25,186 nt of DNA from a virus. The stretch's first letter is position 1. Each line of letters starts with the position of its first letter. Position numbers and translations under genes: made by a program. Positions 5,437-15,537 of the stretch are shown piece after piece. Location: positions 1-25,186 of the IMG/VR virus record IMGVR_UViG_3300021964_000482; one strand, written 5' to 3'. The notes beneath the pieces are model-generated. The model worked only from the letters and a program-made list of their open reading frames with translations, did not search any database and had not been told where the DNA came from.

Positions 5437-5811
5437 ATGTTTACAGTTTCCCTAACTAAAACAGCAAATAATAAGATAAACGAGCTATGTCGTGAGCAAA
5501 ATGCATTTGCAGTACGACTTGGCGTTACTGGGGGAGGCTGTGCAGGATTTGAATACCAATGGGACACTTGCGAAAAAGAAGATATTGGTATAAATGACGA
5601 AATAATTGAAACAGGTGCAGGAAGATTAGTAGTAACAGCAATAAGTCTTATGTATTTGTTTGGTTGTGAGATTGATTATGTTACCGAAACTTTTCAACAA
5701 TCGTTTGTAATTAATAATCCTAATGCACAATCAGCCTGTGGATGCGGAATAAGCATTACATTTGATCCGGGAAAAACACTAGATAACGAGAAAATATTGG
5801 AGTTAAAATAA
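5437..5811 (+). CDS. A-type iron-sulfur cluster carrier (HesB/IscA/ErpA family)
   Basis: This 124-residue protein is of the family that receives iron-sulfur clusters and hands them to apo-enzymes in the cytoplasm. The three ligand cysteines are present: Cys35 in VTGGGCAGFEY, and Cys101 and Cys103 in SACGCGISITF, with the usual spacing of about 65 residues. Length is normal plus a short C-terminal tail. Extra Cys at 18, 45 and 77 are not part of the motif. AAGGAG is 5 bases before the ATG. The stop runs directly into the ATG of the 2549-residue fibre gene, with no intergenic base, and a late-type promoter precedes the pair. That placement suggests late expression together with tail parts rather than early host takeover. 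The window also encodes a ferredoxin, another iron-sulfur protein. Confidence 0.9.
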   Translation: MFTVSLTKTANNKINELCREQNAFAVRLGVTGGGCAGFEYQWDTCEKEDIGINDEIIETGAGRLVVTAISLMYLFGCEIDYVTETFQQSFVINNPNAQSACGCGISITFDPGKTLDNEKILELK

Positions 5812-8800
5812 ATGGCACGTCAACAAGTTAATATAGGTGTAGAAGGCAACGACGGAACAGGCGATAGTATTCGCGAGTCGTTTCGTAAAACGAATGAAAA
5901 CTTTCAGGAACTTTACGCAGTTTTTGGAATAGGCGGCCAAATATCATTTACTAGTTTAAATGATGCTTTTCCTTCTTATACAAGTCACGGTAACAAACTA
6001 GTAGGTATTCAAAACGATGAGCTAGGATTAGAGCCAGTTGAATTAGTATCAAACGGTGCATTGACTGGTAACAGTGCCGATGATACCTTGTTATTTAATT
6101 ATTCATTAGATGGAAAAATTGTTATAACTACAGCATTTAATGATGTGCAATCAGACACTGAACCACAGTTAGGTGGTCCTTTAGATGCAAATAGTTATGG
6201 TATTGGTAAGGCAGCAGTATCTGAAGCAGCGGCTCAAGCATTATCAAACAAATATGGCGAAGACTTTACTATTGAAGATCTTGTTATTACAAAACGACAC
6301 GGTGGCGAAAGTTATCTTAAACGCGGCACACCGGGTGCTAGTGCTAATTTGCGAGACGAGCCAAGTGATGCTACTGAGTACACGTTCACCATAGGTAGTT
6401 TTAATTCAACAGAAGTTAACATTGTTGGCCACGGTTTAGATAGCGGTTCAAATGGTGCTGCATATCAATATTCATCAACTGGAACTGCTGCAACTAACCT
6501 TGTTAATAACAACACATACTACATAAGAATCATTAATAACGATAAGATCAGTTTGCACAATTCTTCTGTAGCAGCCAAAAATAATACAAGTCCTATTACA
6601 ATTACAGGTGGTACAGGAACACAAACTTTAACTGATTTAGCATACGACAGTGATATACCTGGGTATTGGGCAGATACAGAAGCTTTACCACGTAAATCTG
6701 TAGTGAGAAGACAGGGCGACGACATGGAAGGCGTTTTAAATCTTTCAGATCATCCTGGAGATTTAGCAGGGCAAGGTTCACCTAATGGTATAGATGATTT
6801 ACAGGCTGCAACAAAATACTATGTTGACAATGCTAGATATGAATCCACAACAAATCTATATGTAAATAATCAAGGAACAGACAGCCAAATTTATACTCCT
6901 CCAGGTAAAGAAGGAAGATCACAGAACTTTGCGTTTAAAACCATTAATAGAGCTTGTGAAGAAGCAGAAATATTACAAGAAGCTAGTCCTTTTGAACCTG
7001 GACCATATATGCAAACTGTTACCTATGGAGAGACTGCTGAAACTTCAAACGTAACCAGTGCTGCAATTAAATCAATAGTTGCTGGACGAGAGCCGGTGTC
7101 AATATTGATTGCTAATAACAGAGAATTTTTACAAAAAGAAACTACTGCTTATATTAATGCTAACTTTCCAGATTTAATTTATGAACAAGAAACTTGTGAA
7201 AGAGACGTAGGTTTAATATTAGATTCTATTGTACTAGATACGCTGTCAGGTAATAATGCTAACTATCTGAGCAGATGGGCTGGTATTAGATATTATTCAA
7301 GTCCTAGTGCAAAAAAAGCAATTACAACTCAAGGAACAGAAACTGTAGCGGCTATTAATTATTTGGCAACTATAACTGACCTAGTACTAAGAAACGAAAC
7401 AGTTACAGCATTACAAAGTGATGTCACACAAGATATAGATATTTTACAAGTAGTAGACTCAACTGGATTAGCATCTGTGGCTGCTAAGTTTGTTGTTGTA
7501 ACTGATGTTATAGAATCAGGCCCATTAGATGCTCCGGTAATTGTTGATGGTTCTTTTTATCAATTAACAATTACTAACGGTAACTTTGGGTTTGTTGATC
7601 AAGGTGATCCAGGCAATACTGACTTATTACCAGGAAAATTAGTTGTTGGTAAAACTTCAGGTGCTAAAGGTATTATTGTTCAATATAGATACGAAAGTGA
7701 CCCGCTAACTTCAACTCCTTCCGGCAATGACGAATTAGAAATTAGGCTAGTTGAACCTATACCATTTATTACAGGTGAAGAATTGGAGTTTGGTAATACT
7801 GTTAGAGGAAATCAAATTTCTCTAATGGTTGAAACTGGAATTTATTATGAAGACTTTCCAATTCGTGTACCAGCAAACGTATCTATTGTAGGTGATGAAT
7901 TTAGACGTACACTGATTAGGCCTAAAAGAAGAACATCGCAAAGTAGATACTCAGACATATACTACTATCGTGATAAAGAATTTGACGGGCTAACAGGCGA
8001 TTCTTCTTCTATTACTGGATTTCCTGATCCTAACCTACCATATACTGGTACTGAATATACTAACCCATTAACATCTACAGTTGACGGCTACTTTGGATTT
8101 CATTACTTATTAGATCCAACTAACCCAATGGATGTTGATAACGGTGGTACATTAGGTAAAACTGTTTATAATAATACATTATACACTGACGGACCTGGTC
8201 TAATAGAACTTAACAAAGACTTTATTATTGAAGAAGTTATACAATTTATTGGTGTAACTTATCCTGCATTAGTATATAACGAAGCCAAGTGCAGAAGAGA
8301 TACCGGACTAATTATTGATGGCATAATAAGCGATTTAACTTTTACTGGTAGAGAGAAAAGTTTAGAAAATCAATCAGCATACTTTATAGGCTCAGTAGCA
8401 GGACAAGAAACAGAGACAGAAGCTGCTATAAATTATATTAAAACGATTGCAGCAGATGTTTTAAACAATCAAAATTTTGCTGCACTAGGAAGTGTGCCAC
8501 AAGTTATTGATATAACTAAAACAGCAGAAATTGACACTAGCCCAGGTTCTGTATCAAACGTTAGACTTGCACTTAACAGTCTAGTAGATTTAGTTACTTA
8601 CGCATTTGATGCAGATTATAATCCTCCAAAAAACAATTTAGATATGGATGCGTTCCTTATGAACGATGCTACTAGAATGACAGGACTAACTGTCCAAGGT
8701 CACGGTGGCTTTATGTGTGTGCTTGACCCAGAAGGACAAGTGCTTACAAAATCTCCATACATACAGGTAGGATCAAGTTTCTCACAGAGTATTAATAGAC

Positions 8801-11800
8801 AAGCATTTAGAGGCGGCCAGATGATTGACGCATTCTGTGCTAACATTCCTATGAATGTAACAGCTCAAGATGATCCGTTTACTCTTAGTGTTGCTAGTGC
8901 TCCAAATGAAGGATTGTTTTATAAAAAACCGCAAACACCATGTCCATTTTATATAGACGGTAACCGTTTCCAAGTAAACGCTGTTACTGAGTGGGATCCG
9001 GTTGTTGGTACTGCAAAACTGATTCTTGACAGAACCAGTAACGGCGGCGCTGGTATGAGCGGTGTAACAAACACTTTATTAAATGTTAACTTAGAAACTT
9101 ACCCATTAGCAATCACTGTACAAACAGGCGGTAATAGATCTATGCTAGGTAATGACTTTACCCAGATTAATGATTTAGGTTACGGACTTGTTGTAATAAA
9201 TGGTGGACTTTGTGAGCAGGTATCACAGTTTACATACTACTGTCATACTTCTTACTATGCTAAAAATGGTGCAGAAATTAGATCACTAAATGGATCAAAT
9301 GCTTATGGTAACTTTGGCTTAGTGTCTGAAGGTGCTGATCCAAACGAGATTCCAGATGCTGTTGAACTAAAAGACAACATGGTTCAACCTTTAAAGACAG
9401 CAGTAGCAGAAATTTCATTAGAGTTAGGAAATGCAACAAGTTTTGATTTACGTTACGGAAATACTTTAACACAATCAACTGGTGCTACAGGTACTGTTGT
9501 ATTTGATGCTAAAGGTGGTGCAGGCACAAAAGTTTATCTAAAAGACGTAACAGGAACTTGGAATACCACAGGAACTATAGTTGTAACACTAGGAAGTCAT
9601 CCTACTACAACTGGAACTATAACAGGTGGTACTAGTAATCCTTCAGTGGTTACTGCAACCGCGGCGGCTAACAGTATTGAACAATTATCAGTACACGTAT
9701 ACGATGCTGAACACCCAATACAAAATAGGGGTGAGTTAGAAATATATCATCCATCAGAACTTTTACTAGGAAGATACGAAGCTTCTAATGTTAGCAAAGT
9801 TGAAAATGCCATTGTTGATGGTGTATTTGGCTTAACCGACAGTATTAGTGGAGTAACAGATAATAGTGTTGGCGGATCGGGTGCTGTATTTACAGTGGGA
9901 AAAACTGTAGACAGAGATTACGTTGTGTATGGAATAACTGGTACTGGTACTGGTTATCTTACATCAGAGACCATAGTTATAGATGGAACATTATTTGGTG
10001 GCGCAAGTTCTACTAATGATGCAACTATTACAATTTCGCAAGTCAGTGATAGCGGAGTTGTCCAGGCAGTTACAATTGCGGGTACTCCTGCAACAAGTGA
10101 TACAACTCCTAGGTATACAGGTGAAATTATTAAAGTTAATTTTGCAACAGGTCAGGCTGGATTCAGTCAAGATGGATTACTTAGTGCATTAGACGAAGAT
10201 GAAAACGTAATTCACAGAATGAATGGTAATTTTGTATTTGATGAGATAGCCGATGCAAATGAATTAATTATACGTCCAAGTACAGCAGTTGTGTTTGACG
10301 AAAGTGTTGAAACTACTTATAGAAGTATTTCTTTCCAAGGATCAAACTCTACAGGAGAAGCACTAGCAGATGATCAAGCTCTAACTGGTTTTGACATCAA
10401 CTACGATTATATTAGATTGGTTGTTTCTAATCTTAATACAGGCAACACAACACCTGCCTATATAAACGGTGGTACTACATTAGGTGCTACTGAGGGTGAC
10501 TTGGCTGTTGCTATTTTACCGTTAACTGAAGATGCAGAAAAGGCTAGACTTAACAACGGCAACATGATATTTGGTTGGAATGGTAAACTACATCAAATTG
10601 ATAGTTATGTTGAACCAGGCGGAGAAACATTTGCATATATTACATTAAGTGATGTTGCAGACGGAGACATTGAACGACCAGCACGAAGTGCAGGACTAAG
10701 AGGTGCTACTACTACAGGTATACTTTTAGGAACTAACACTATAACAATAAGAGCAGGCCTTCCAGCGGCAGCGCCAGCAACAATTACTATTAATATATCT
10801 ACTTGTCGTGCAACAGGTCATGACTTCTTAGACATTGGTACAGGTGGATTTAATACCAGTAACTATCCTAACGTATTGTTAGGCTTGCCAAGGACTCCAG
10901 ATCAATCTAAAGAAACTGAAGAACGCAGTAAAGGTAGAGTGTTCTTTGTATCAACAGACCAAGATGGTATATTTAGAGTTGGTAAATTCTTCGTTGTAGA
11001 CCAGGGTACTGGTACAGTTACATTTAGTGCAAGTATTGCACTTTCAAACTTAGACGGTATTGGATTTAAACGTGGTGTTGTTGTTGCTGAATTTAGCACA
11101 GACGATGGCATGGTAAACAATGCTCCAGATACAGTACCTGTACAAAGTGCTGTTAGAGGATATGTAAACAGACGTTTAGGATTTGATCATGTAGGAGATA
11201 CTGTAGGTAATGTTATTGGCCCCGGAGTTGTTGCTCTAGATGGTAGTAAAACACTAACTGGACCTTTAAACTTAGGCAGTAATGCTATTAACAACATCAG
11301 CACTCCTTCATCAGATTCAGACGCTGCAAACAAAGGTTATGTTGATGGGCGAATTGCAAATCAAGACAGTTACGAAGAATTACGCAATACTCTTACAAGT
11401 GCAGTTACAAATTCATCAATGCCTAACGTAACTACTGGACAGTTATTTGTTACCACAGGTAAGAAACGTGTATTTTTAGATGGTGATACTATAGGCGGCA
11501 TTGGCAACTTTACAGCGGCACAAGACTTTACAGGTGCACCAAGTGGAGGTACTGGTACTGTAGTTGATGCACAAGTTGGCTTTGATGATATATTAGGCAA
11601 CGTTGTTATTGTGGTTTACACTCCAACAAGTGGAACAATAGCAGATGGTGATGTTTTAACAGTAGCAGGTGGACCAACAGGAACAGTTTTAGATGGACCA
11701 TTTGACGAAATTGCTAACGGTGTAGAAGCTTCAGGTAATGAAATTGATATTACTGTAACAAGAAACACATCAGATGCAGAACTAGCATTGACATATAAAG

Positions 11801-13461
11801 CAGGAAGTATTATTAATGCAGATGTGAATGCTTCGGCTGCTATTGCTCAAAGCAAACTATCAATGAATGCTGCAACTACTAGAGCAGATGCTACAGGTAT
11901 TACGCAGTCTGATTTAGGTTTAGTAAGTTTTGACAGTGACGACTTTAGTATTACAGACGGTTGGGTAACACTGAAAGGAAATGATGTAGACTTTGCTGAT
12001 TTACCGCAGATTGCAGACAATAGAGTGTTAGGTAATGTTAGCGGCGGAGCAGCAAATATAACAGAACTTGCAGTAACAACAACAGGTGCGTCCGACAGCA
12101 TAGTAAGAACACAAAGTGACGGTGGTATACGAGTTGATAATATAAAACTAGGCGGTGCTGATACTTATGAAATACTTTCATTAACTGGAACTAGACTAGA
12201 TGTTAAAACACCAGGTCAGGCTACTGTGTTTACAGCACAAGGTACAGATAGTTCTATGATAATAGAAATGCCGGGTAGCTTGGACATTGGTAATGCAGAT
12301 GCTGCTGAAGGTTATTATCAAAATAATAATGCTACATACAATAATCAAAGTAGACTAGCGGTTGATTGGATTTATGCTAAAGTTATAGAAGACAATGACG
12401 AAAAGACTATTGCGTCAACAGGTATTGCTATAGGTGCTAATACTAGTTTTACAAGCGCAGGTCAAGTAGGTATATTTGTTAAAGATGGTACTACTGACAG
12501 TGTTGTTCCTTTGATTGTTGAAAAGGACAGAATAAAGCCTGACACTAGTGACATTTATGACATTGGTACTGACGCATTAAGATACGGAACTATATATGCA
12601 AACAATCTTAACTTAGATGGTAACATAACACTAGGTGACGCTACAAGTGATTCAATTACTATAGGCGCAAGGTTCAGTAGCAGCATGGTGCCTGATACAA
12701 ATAATACGTATGATGTAGGTACAGACACCCTACGTTGGCAAGACGTGTTTGGTGTAACAGGTAACTTTACAAATATAACATACGGCGGTACAGCACTAAC
12801 TGTAAACGCTACTGAATTAAACTATGTTGACGGAGTTACTAGTGCAATTCAAACACAGATTAATACAAAGTTTCCAACAGCAGGCGGAACCATTACTGGC
12901 AACTTTGCTGTAAATGGTAATACTACATTAGGTAGTGATAGCAGTGATACTATTACCTTCAACGGCGAAACTAACAGTATTATTCCAGATGGCAACAACA
13001 CTAGAACGTTAGGTGATAGTGGCAATGTTTGGAATACTGTATATGCTACACTATTTGAAGGTAAGGCAACTTCAGCACAATACGCTGACTTGGCTGAGAA
13101 CTATTTGGCAGATGCAGATTACGAAGAAGGCCATGTGTTAGTGTTTGGAGGCGAACAAGAAATTACGCAGACAAGCACAAAGGGCGATAGGCGTATAGCA
13201 GGTGTTGTATCAACTGAGCCGGCTCACTTAATGAATTCTAAACTAGAAGGAGATCACGTAGTTGCTGTAGCATTGCAAGGTCGTGTACCATGTAAAGTAC
13301 TTGGTAAAGTTTCCAAAGGTGATCTACTTGTAACAAGTGCAATACCAGGATATGCTATTGTTGACAACGATCCTAAAGTTGGTACTGTGATAGGTAAGGC
13401 TCTTGAAAACAAAGACACTGTTGATAGAGGTGTAATTGAAGTCGTAGTAGGGAGAGTATAA
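5812..13461 (+). CDS. Giant tail-fibre-like structural protein, 2549 residues
   Basis: This beta-rich Gly/Thr/Asn-rich protein is a likely host-contacting fibre. Residues 6-32 carry the NDGTGD...R..F.K.N.NF motif shared with the proteins starting at 13461 and 14820. A domain with a CERDVGLILDSI-like core near residue 461 recurs near residue 826 (CRRDTGLIIDGI), each followed by an AAINY segment. A fibre segment near residue 1800-1860 has LTGPLNLGSNAINN and DAANKGYVDGR. Near the C-terminus PDxxxxYDIGTDxLRW-type units repeat three times (about residues 2243-2415). The last 130 residues begin SAQYADLAENYLADADY and continue with RIAGVVSTEPAHL, GRVPCKVLGKVSKGDLLVTS; they resemble C-terminal domains found in other phage fibres and related to peptidase-G2-type self-cleaving domains, which is a tentative link. 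GGAG precedes the ATG by 9 bases. Its stop overlaps the next ATG (TAATG). Confidence 0.85.
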   Translation: MARQQVNIGVEGNDGTGDSIRESFRKTNENFQELYAVFGIGGQISFTSLNDAFPSYTSHGNKLVGIQNDELGLEPVELVSNGALTGNSADDTLLFNYSLDGKIVITTAFNDVQSDTEPQLGGPLDANSYGIGKAAVSEAAAQALSNKYGEDFTIEDLVITKRHGGESYLKRGTPGASANLRDEPSDATEYTFTIGSFNSTEVNIVGHGLDSGSNGAAYQYSSTGTAATNLVNNNTYYIRIINNDKISLHNSSVAAKNNTSPITITGGTGTQTLTDLAYDSDIPGYWADTEALPRKSVVRRQGDDMEGVLNLSDHPGDLAGQGSPNGIDDLQAATKYYVDNARYESTTNLYVNNQGTDSQIYTPPGKEGRSQNFAFKTINRACEEAEILQEASPFEPGPYMQTVTYGETAETSNVTSAAIKSIVAGREPVSILIANNREFLQKETTAYINANFPDLIYEQETCERDVGLILDSIVLDTLSGNNANYLSRWAGIRYYSSPSAKKAITTQGTETVAAINYLATITDLVLRNETVTALQSDVTQDIDILQVVDSTGLASVAAKFVVVTDVIESGPLDAPVIVDGSFYQLTITNGNFGFVDQGDPGNTDLLPGKLVVGKTSGAKGIIVQYRYESDPLTSTPSGNDELEIRLVEPIPFITGEELEFGNTVRGNQISLMVETGIYYEDFPIRVPANVSIVGDEFRRTLIRPKRRTSQSRYSDIYYYRDKEFDGLTGDSSSITGFPDPNLPYTGTEYTNPLTSTVDGYFGFHYLLDPTNPMDVDNGGTLGKTVYNNTLYTDGPGLIELNKDFIIEEVIQFIGVTYPALVYNEAKCRRDTGLIIDGIISDLTFTGREKSLENQSAYFIGSVAGQETETEAAINYIKTIAADVLNNQNFAALGSVPQVIDITKTAEIDTSPGSVSNVRLALNSLVDLVTYAFDADYNPPKNNLDMDAFLMNDATRMTGLTVQGHGGFMCVLDPEGQVLTKSPYIQVGSSFSQSINRQAFRGGQMIDAFCANIPMNVTAQDDPFTLSVASAPNEGLFYKKPQTPCPFYIDGNRFQVNAVTEWDPVVGTAKLILDRTSNGGAGMSGVTNTLLNVNLETYPLAITVQTGGNRSMLGNDFTQINDLGYGLVVINGGLCEQVSQFTYYCHTSYYAKNGAEIRSLNGSNAYGNFGLVSEGADPNEIPDAVELKDNMVQPLKTAVAEISLELGNATSFDLRYGNTLTQSTGATGTVVFDAKGGAGTKVYLKDVTGTWNTTGTIVVTLGSHPTTTGTITGGTSNPSVVTATAAANSIEQLSVHVYDAEHPIQNRGELEIYHPSELLLGRYEASNVSKVENAIVDGVFGLTDSISGVTDNSVGGSGAVFTVGKTVDRDYVVYGITGTGTGYLTSETIVIDGTLFGGASSTNDATITISQVSDSGVVQAVTIAGTPATSDTTPRYTGEIIKVNFATGQAGFSQDGLLSALDEDENVIHRMNGNFVFDEIADANELIIRPSTAVVFDESVETTYRSISFQGSNSTGEALADDQALTGFDINYDYIRLVVSNLNTGNTTPAYINGGTTLGATEGDLAVAILPLTEDAEKARLNNGNMIFGWNGKLHQIDSYVEPGGETFAYITLSDVADGDIERPARSAGLRGATTTGILLGTNTITIRAGLPAAAPATITINISTCRATGHDFLDIGTGGFNTSNYPNVLLGLPRTPDQSKETEERSKGRVFFVSTDQDGIFRVGKFFVVDQGTGTVTFSASIALSNLDGIGFKRGVVVAEFSTDDGMVNNAPDTVPVQSAVRGYVNRRLGFDHVGDTVGNVIGPGVVALDGSKTLTGPLNLGSNAINNISTPSSDSDAANKGYVDGRIANQDSYEELRNTLTSAVTNSSMPNVTTGQLFVTTGKKRVFLDGDTIGGIGNFTAAQDFTGAPSGGTGTVVDAQVGFDDILGNVVIVVYTPTSGTIADGDVLTVAGGPTGTVLDGPFDEIANGVEASGNEIDITVTRNTSDAELALTYKAGSIINADVNASAAIAQSKLSMNAATTRADATGITQSDLGLVSFDSDDFSITDGWVTLKGNDVDFADLPQIADNRVLGNVSGGAANITELAVTTTGASDSIVRTQSDGGIRVDNIKLGGADTYEILSLTGTRLDVKTPGQATVFTAQGTDSSMIIEMPGSLDIGNADAAEGYYQNNNATYNNQSRLAVDWIYAKVIEDNDEKTIASTGIAIGANTSFTSAGQVGIFVKDGTTDSVVPLIVEKDRIKPDTSDIYDIGTDALRYGTIYANNLNLDGNITLGDATSDSITIGARFSSSMVPDTNNTYDVGTDTLRWQDVFGVTGNFTNITYGGTALTVNATELNYVDGVTSAIQTQINTKFPTAGGTITGNFAVNGNTTLGSDSSDTITFNGETNSIIPDGNNTRTLGDSGNVWNTVYATLFEGKATSAQYADLAENYLADADYEEGHVLVFGGEQEITQTSTKGDRRIAGVVSTEPAHLMNSKLEGDHVVAVALQGRVPCKVLGKVSKGDLLVTSAIPGYAIVDNDPKVGTVIGKALENKDTVDRGVIEVVVGRV

Positions 13462-13778
13462 TGGCTATAGTAACTATAAATGTTGGCAGTTCTGCAAACA
13501 AAGGAGATGGCGATCCATTACGCACCGCGTTTACAAAAATAAATGATAATTTTACAGATGTTAATACTCGACTGGTAGCATTAGAAGACGGCAGTATTTC
13601 TACAAGTATTGTAGGCGATGTCAAAGGTAGTGTATTCGCTGACGATTCGACACTATTAGTTGATGCTGTGAACGGTGTTATTCCCGGATATATCAAAACA
13701 GCAGATTTAAAAACTGCTCTTAATGATGGTGCTGGCGACTATGCTGCTTTTAAAGCATGGGTTATAGCAAATTTGTAA
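13461..13778 (+). CDS. Short fibre-like protein with the shared N-terminal motif
   Basis: This 105-residue protein has the N-terminal motif (INVGSSANKGDGDPLRTAF, then K.NDNF) that also begins the 2549-residue and 237-residue proteins. Residues 51-75 (DVKGSVFADDSTLLVDAVNG) recur in the protein encoded at 13814-14809. The rest is a short helical tail (DLKTALNDGAGDYAAFKAWVIANL). It looks like the base of a fibre without a shaft: an attachment or capping piece, or a cut-down paralogue. GGGAGAG lies 5 bases before the ATG, which overlaps the preceding stop. No enzymatic motif is seen. Confidence 0.7.
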   Translation: MAIVTINVGSSANKGDGDPLRTAFTKINDNFTDVNTRLVALEDGSISTSIVGDVKGSVFADDSTLLVDAVNGVIPGYIKTADLKTALNDGAGDYAAFKAWVIANL

Positions 13779-13781
13779 TAC

Positions 13782-13789
13782 GATAAATA
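13782..13789 (+). promoter_or_regulatory. Late promoter GATAAATA
   Basis: It lies 3 bases after the stop of the 105-residue gene. Predicted start near 13795; AGGAT (13801-13805) is the likely ribosome site of the gene starting at 13814. Confidence 0.6.
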
Positions 13790-13813
13790 TGTATAATAAT
13801 AGGATTTAAAAGC

Positions 13814-14809
13814 ATGGCAAATAGATTTCCACTAACAATAAACACAGTAGACAAGCAGATAGAAGAGTTACCTAGTGGAACAAATTTGGATCTCACAGGT
13901 AGCAGTATCGTTGCCGTAGAGAATATAACTGCAACAGGCGATGTTGCTGTAGGCACACTAACAGTTGCAGGACAAAATATTACAGCAAGTTTTAGCGGCA
14001 ACTACAATGATTTAAGTAACAAACCAACTATTCCGACTAATGTAAGTGAGCTTAATAACGATGCAGGCTTTTTAACAGCGCAATCAGATTCACAAACATT
14101 AGGCTTAGTAGGAGCAACGCTTTCGATATCAGGAGGCAACTCAGTTAGTTTAAACTCTATACTGCCTACACAGGTAAGTGAATTAGTTAACGATACAGGA
14201 TACATTGCATCTTTAAATACAATAAGTATTGGAGAGTTGTCTGATGTTGATATTGATACTGTAATACCCACTGACGGACAATCATTAGTTTGGAATGGGC
14301 TGAATCAAGAATTTAGAGCAGTAAACTTAGATGTTCCTGTAGTGTTAGGAGATTTATCTAACGTGGATGTACCTACACCTGCAAACGGTCAGGCACTAGT
14401 TTACGATGCAATAGAGGAACAATGGGTTCCTGGAAACGTAGCGGCGGATGCAATAAATGATATAAACGGTAGTGTTTTTGCAGACGACTCAACACTGTTA
14501 GTTGACGGAGTAAATGGCAAGATTGTAGGCCCAATAGAGACAGACAGTCTAACAGTTAACACATTTAATATTAGTGGTGTAGGATCAACGTCAATTACTT
14601 CGGCGACTACAATGAATTTAACTGCTGAAGATGATCTTACTTTAACAAGCACCAGTGGAGCAATAACTTTTAGTTCTGTACTAAGAGCTGCTTCCTATAC
14701 AACTTCTGCTAGAAACAGTTTAACAGCACAGAATGGCGACATAATATATAATACAACAGATAATAAGTTTCAAGGCTATGAAAATGGTTCTTGGGTGAAC
14801 TTGGTATAA
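13814..14809 (+). CDS. Fibre-like structural protein, 331 residues
   Basis: The N-terminus (MANRFPLTINTVDKQIEELP) differs from its neighbours' shared motif. The body is beta-rich with fibre-type sequence: YNDLSNKPTIPTNVSELNNDAGF near residue 58 and VSELVNDTGYI near residue 118 are a pair of related units, and GELSDVDIDT and GDLSNVDVPT repeat near residues 138 and 178. Residues 215-241 carry the GSVFADDSTLLVDGVNG module also seen in the 105-residue protein. The C-terminus (NGDIIYNTTDNKFQGYENGSWVNL) matches a widespread terminal motif of phage fibres. It sits behind its own GATAAATA motif, so it may be made at a different level from the giant fibre. I infer a virion role; receptor binding is not shown. 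Confidence 0.75.
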   Translation: MANRFPLTINTVDKQIEELPSGTNLDLTGSSIVAVENITATGDVAVGTLTVAGQNITASFSGNYNDLSNKPTIPTNVSELNNDAGFLTAQSDSQTLGLVGATLSISGGNSVSLNSILPTQVSELVNDTGYIASLNTISIGELSDVDIDTVIPTDGQSLVWNGLNQEFRAVNLDVPVVLGDLSNVDVPTPANGQALVYDAIEEQWVPGNVAADAINDINGSVFADDSTLLVDGVNGKIVGPIETDSLTVNTFNISGVGSTSITSATTMNLTAEDDLTLTSTSGAITFSSVLRAASYTTSARNSLTAQNGDIIYNTTDNKFQGYENGSWVNLV

Positions 14810-14819
14810 GGATAAAGCA

Positions 14820-15533
14820 ATGGCAGTTTCATTAATAAACATTGGTACAATAGCAAATGACGGTACAGGCGATGATCTTCGCGAAGCGTTTATAAAAGTT
14901 AACAGTAACTTCGAAGAACTAGATCTACGTCAACCAGAACAAACCACAGCAAGTAATTTAGGCAGCGTCGGTGAAGGGCTGTTTGCGCAAAAAGTAGGAT
15001 ACGATTTACAATTTAAAAAAATCATTGCTGGCGACAATATTACACTTACATCAGGTGCAAACGGTCTTACTGTAACAGCAGTGGGTGGATTGCAATCAAT
15101 AAACTTTATTGCAGACGCAGGCGGCATAATAATCACAGACGGTGACACTATTAGAATACAGGGTGGTAATTATGTAACGACCCGTGTTGATACAGAAAAT
15201 AATAAAATTTTAATAGACGGACAAGGGCCGTTAGTTACAGAACCTAATCCCACATTAAGTGCAGAACTACAAGGCAACAGTAATAATCTTGTAAACATTG
15301 GCACAATAGATGCTGGCAACGTAACATCAACAAATTTCTTTGGTCCATTAGACGGACTTGTTTACGGTAAAGACATCAGATTAATTTCTGGATACTTTGA
15401 TGATATAGATTTTGGCGGATACACTGAAACTATTACAAATTGGATTGATTACTTAGTTAGTCAAACCGATATTGATCTTGGTTCATTCTTATCGCCAAGT
15501 GAGGAAAATATAGACTTAGGATCTTTGGTATAA
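14820..15533 (+). CDS. Fibre-like structural protein with the shared N-terminal motif, 237 residues
   Basis: Residues 6-35 (INIGTIANDGTGDDLREAF.KVNSNFEEL) are the clearest copy of the N-terminal motif shared with the giant fibre and the 105-residue protein. A beta-rich body follows (AGDNITLTSGANGLTVTAVGG; GGIIITDGDTIRIQGGNYV), typical of fibre shafts. The C-terminal part is acidic and ends in EENIDLGSLV. AAGGATAAAG just upstream holds a weak ribosome site, and the gene lies 10 bases after the preceding stop. It is probably transcribed with the gene before it from the promoter at 13782. A virion structural role is likely; the exact part is unknown. Confidence 0.75.
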   Translation: MAVSLINIGTIANDGTGDDLREAFIKVNSNFEELDLRQPEQTTASNLGSVGEGLFAQKVGYDLQFKKIIAGDNITLTSGANGLTVTAVGGLQSINFIADAGGIIITDGDTIRIQGGNYVTTRVDTENNKILIDGQGPLVTEPNPTLSAELQGNSNNLVNIGTIDAGNVTSTNFFGPLDGLVYGKDIRLISGYFDDIDFGGYTETITNWIDYLVSQTDIDLGSFLSPSEENIDLGSLV

Positions 15534-15537
15534 TATA

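Noticed and set aside
9480-9660. Low-complexity Gly/Thr-rich coding stretch in the giant fibre as a possible DNA repeat array
   Set aside because: The codons vary and there is no regular period; it is compositional bias typical of beta-rich fibre shafts.
15530-15535. TATAAT directly before the Ig-repeat gene
   Set aside because: There is no -35 box at a proper distance, and any transcript would start inside the gene, so it is not a supported promoter.
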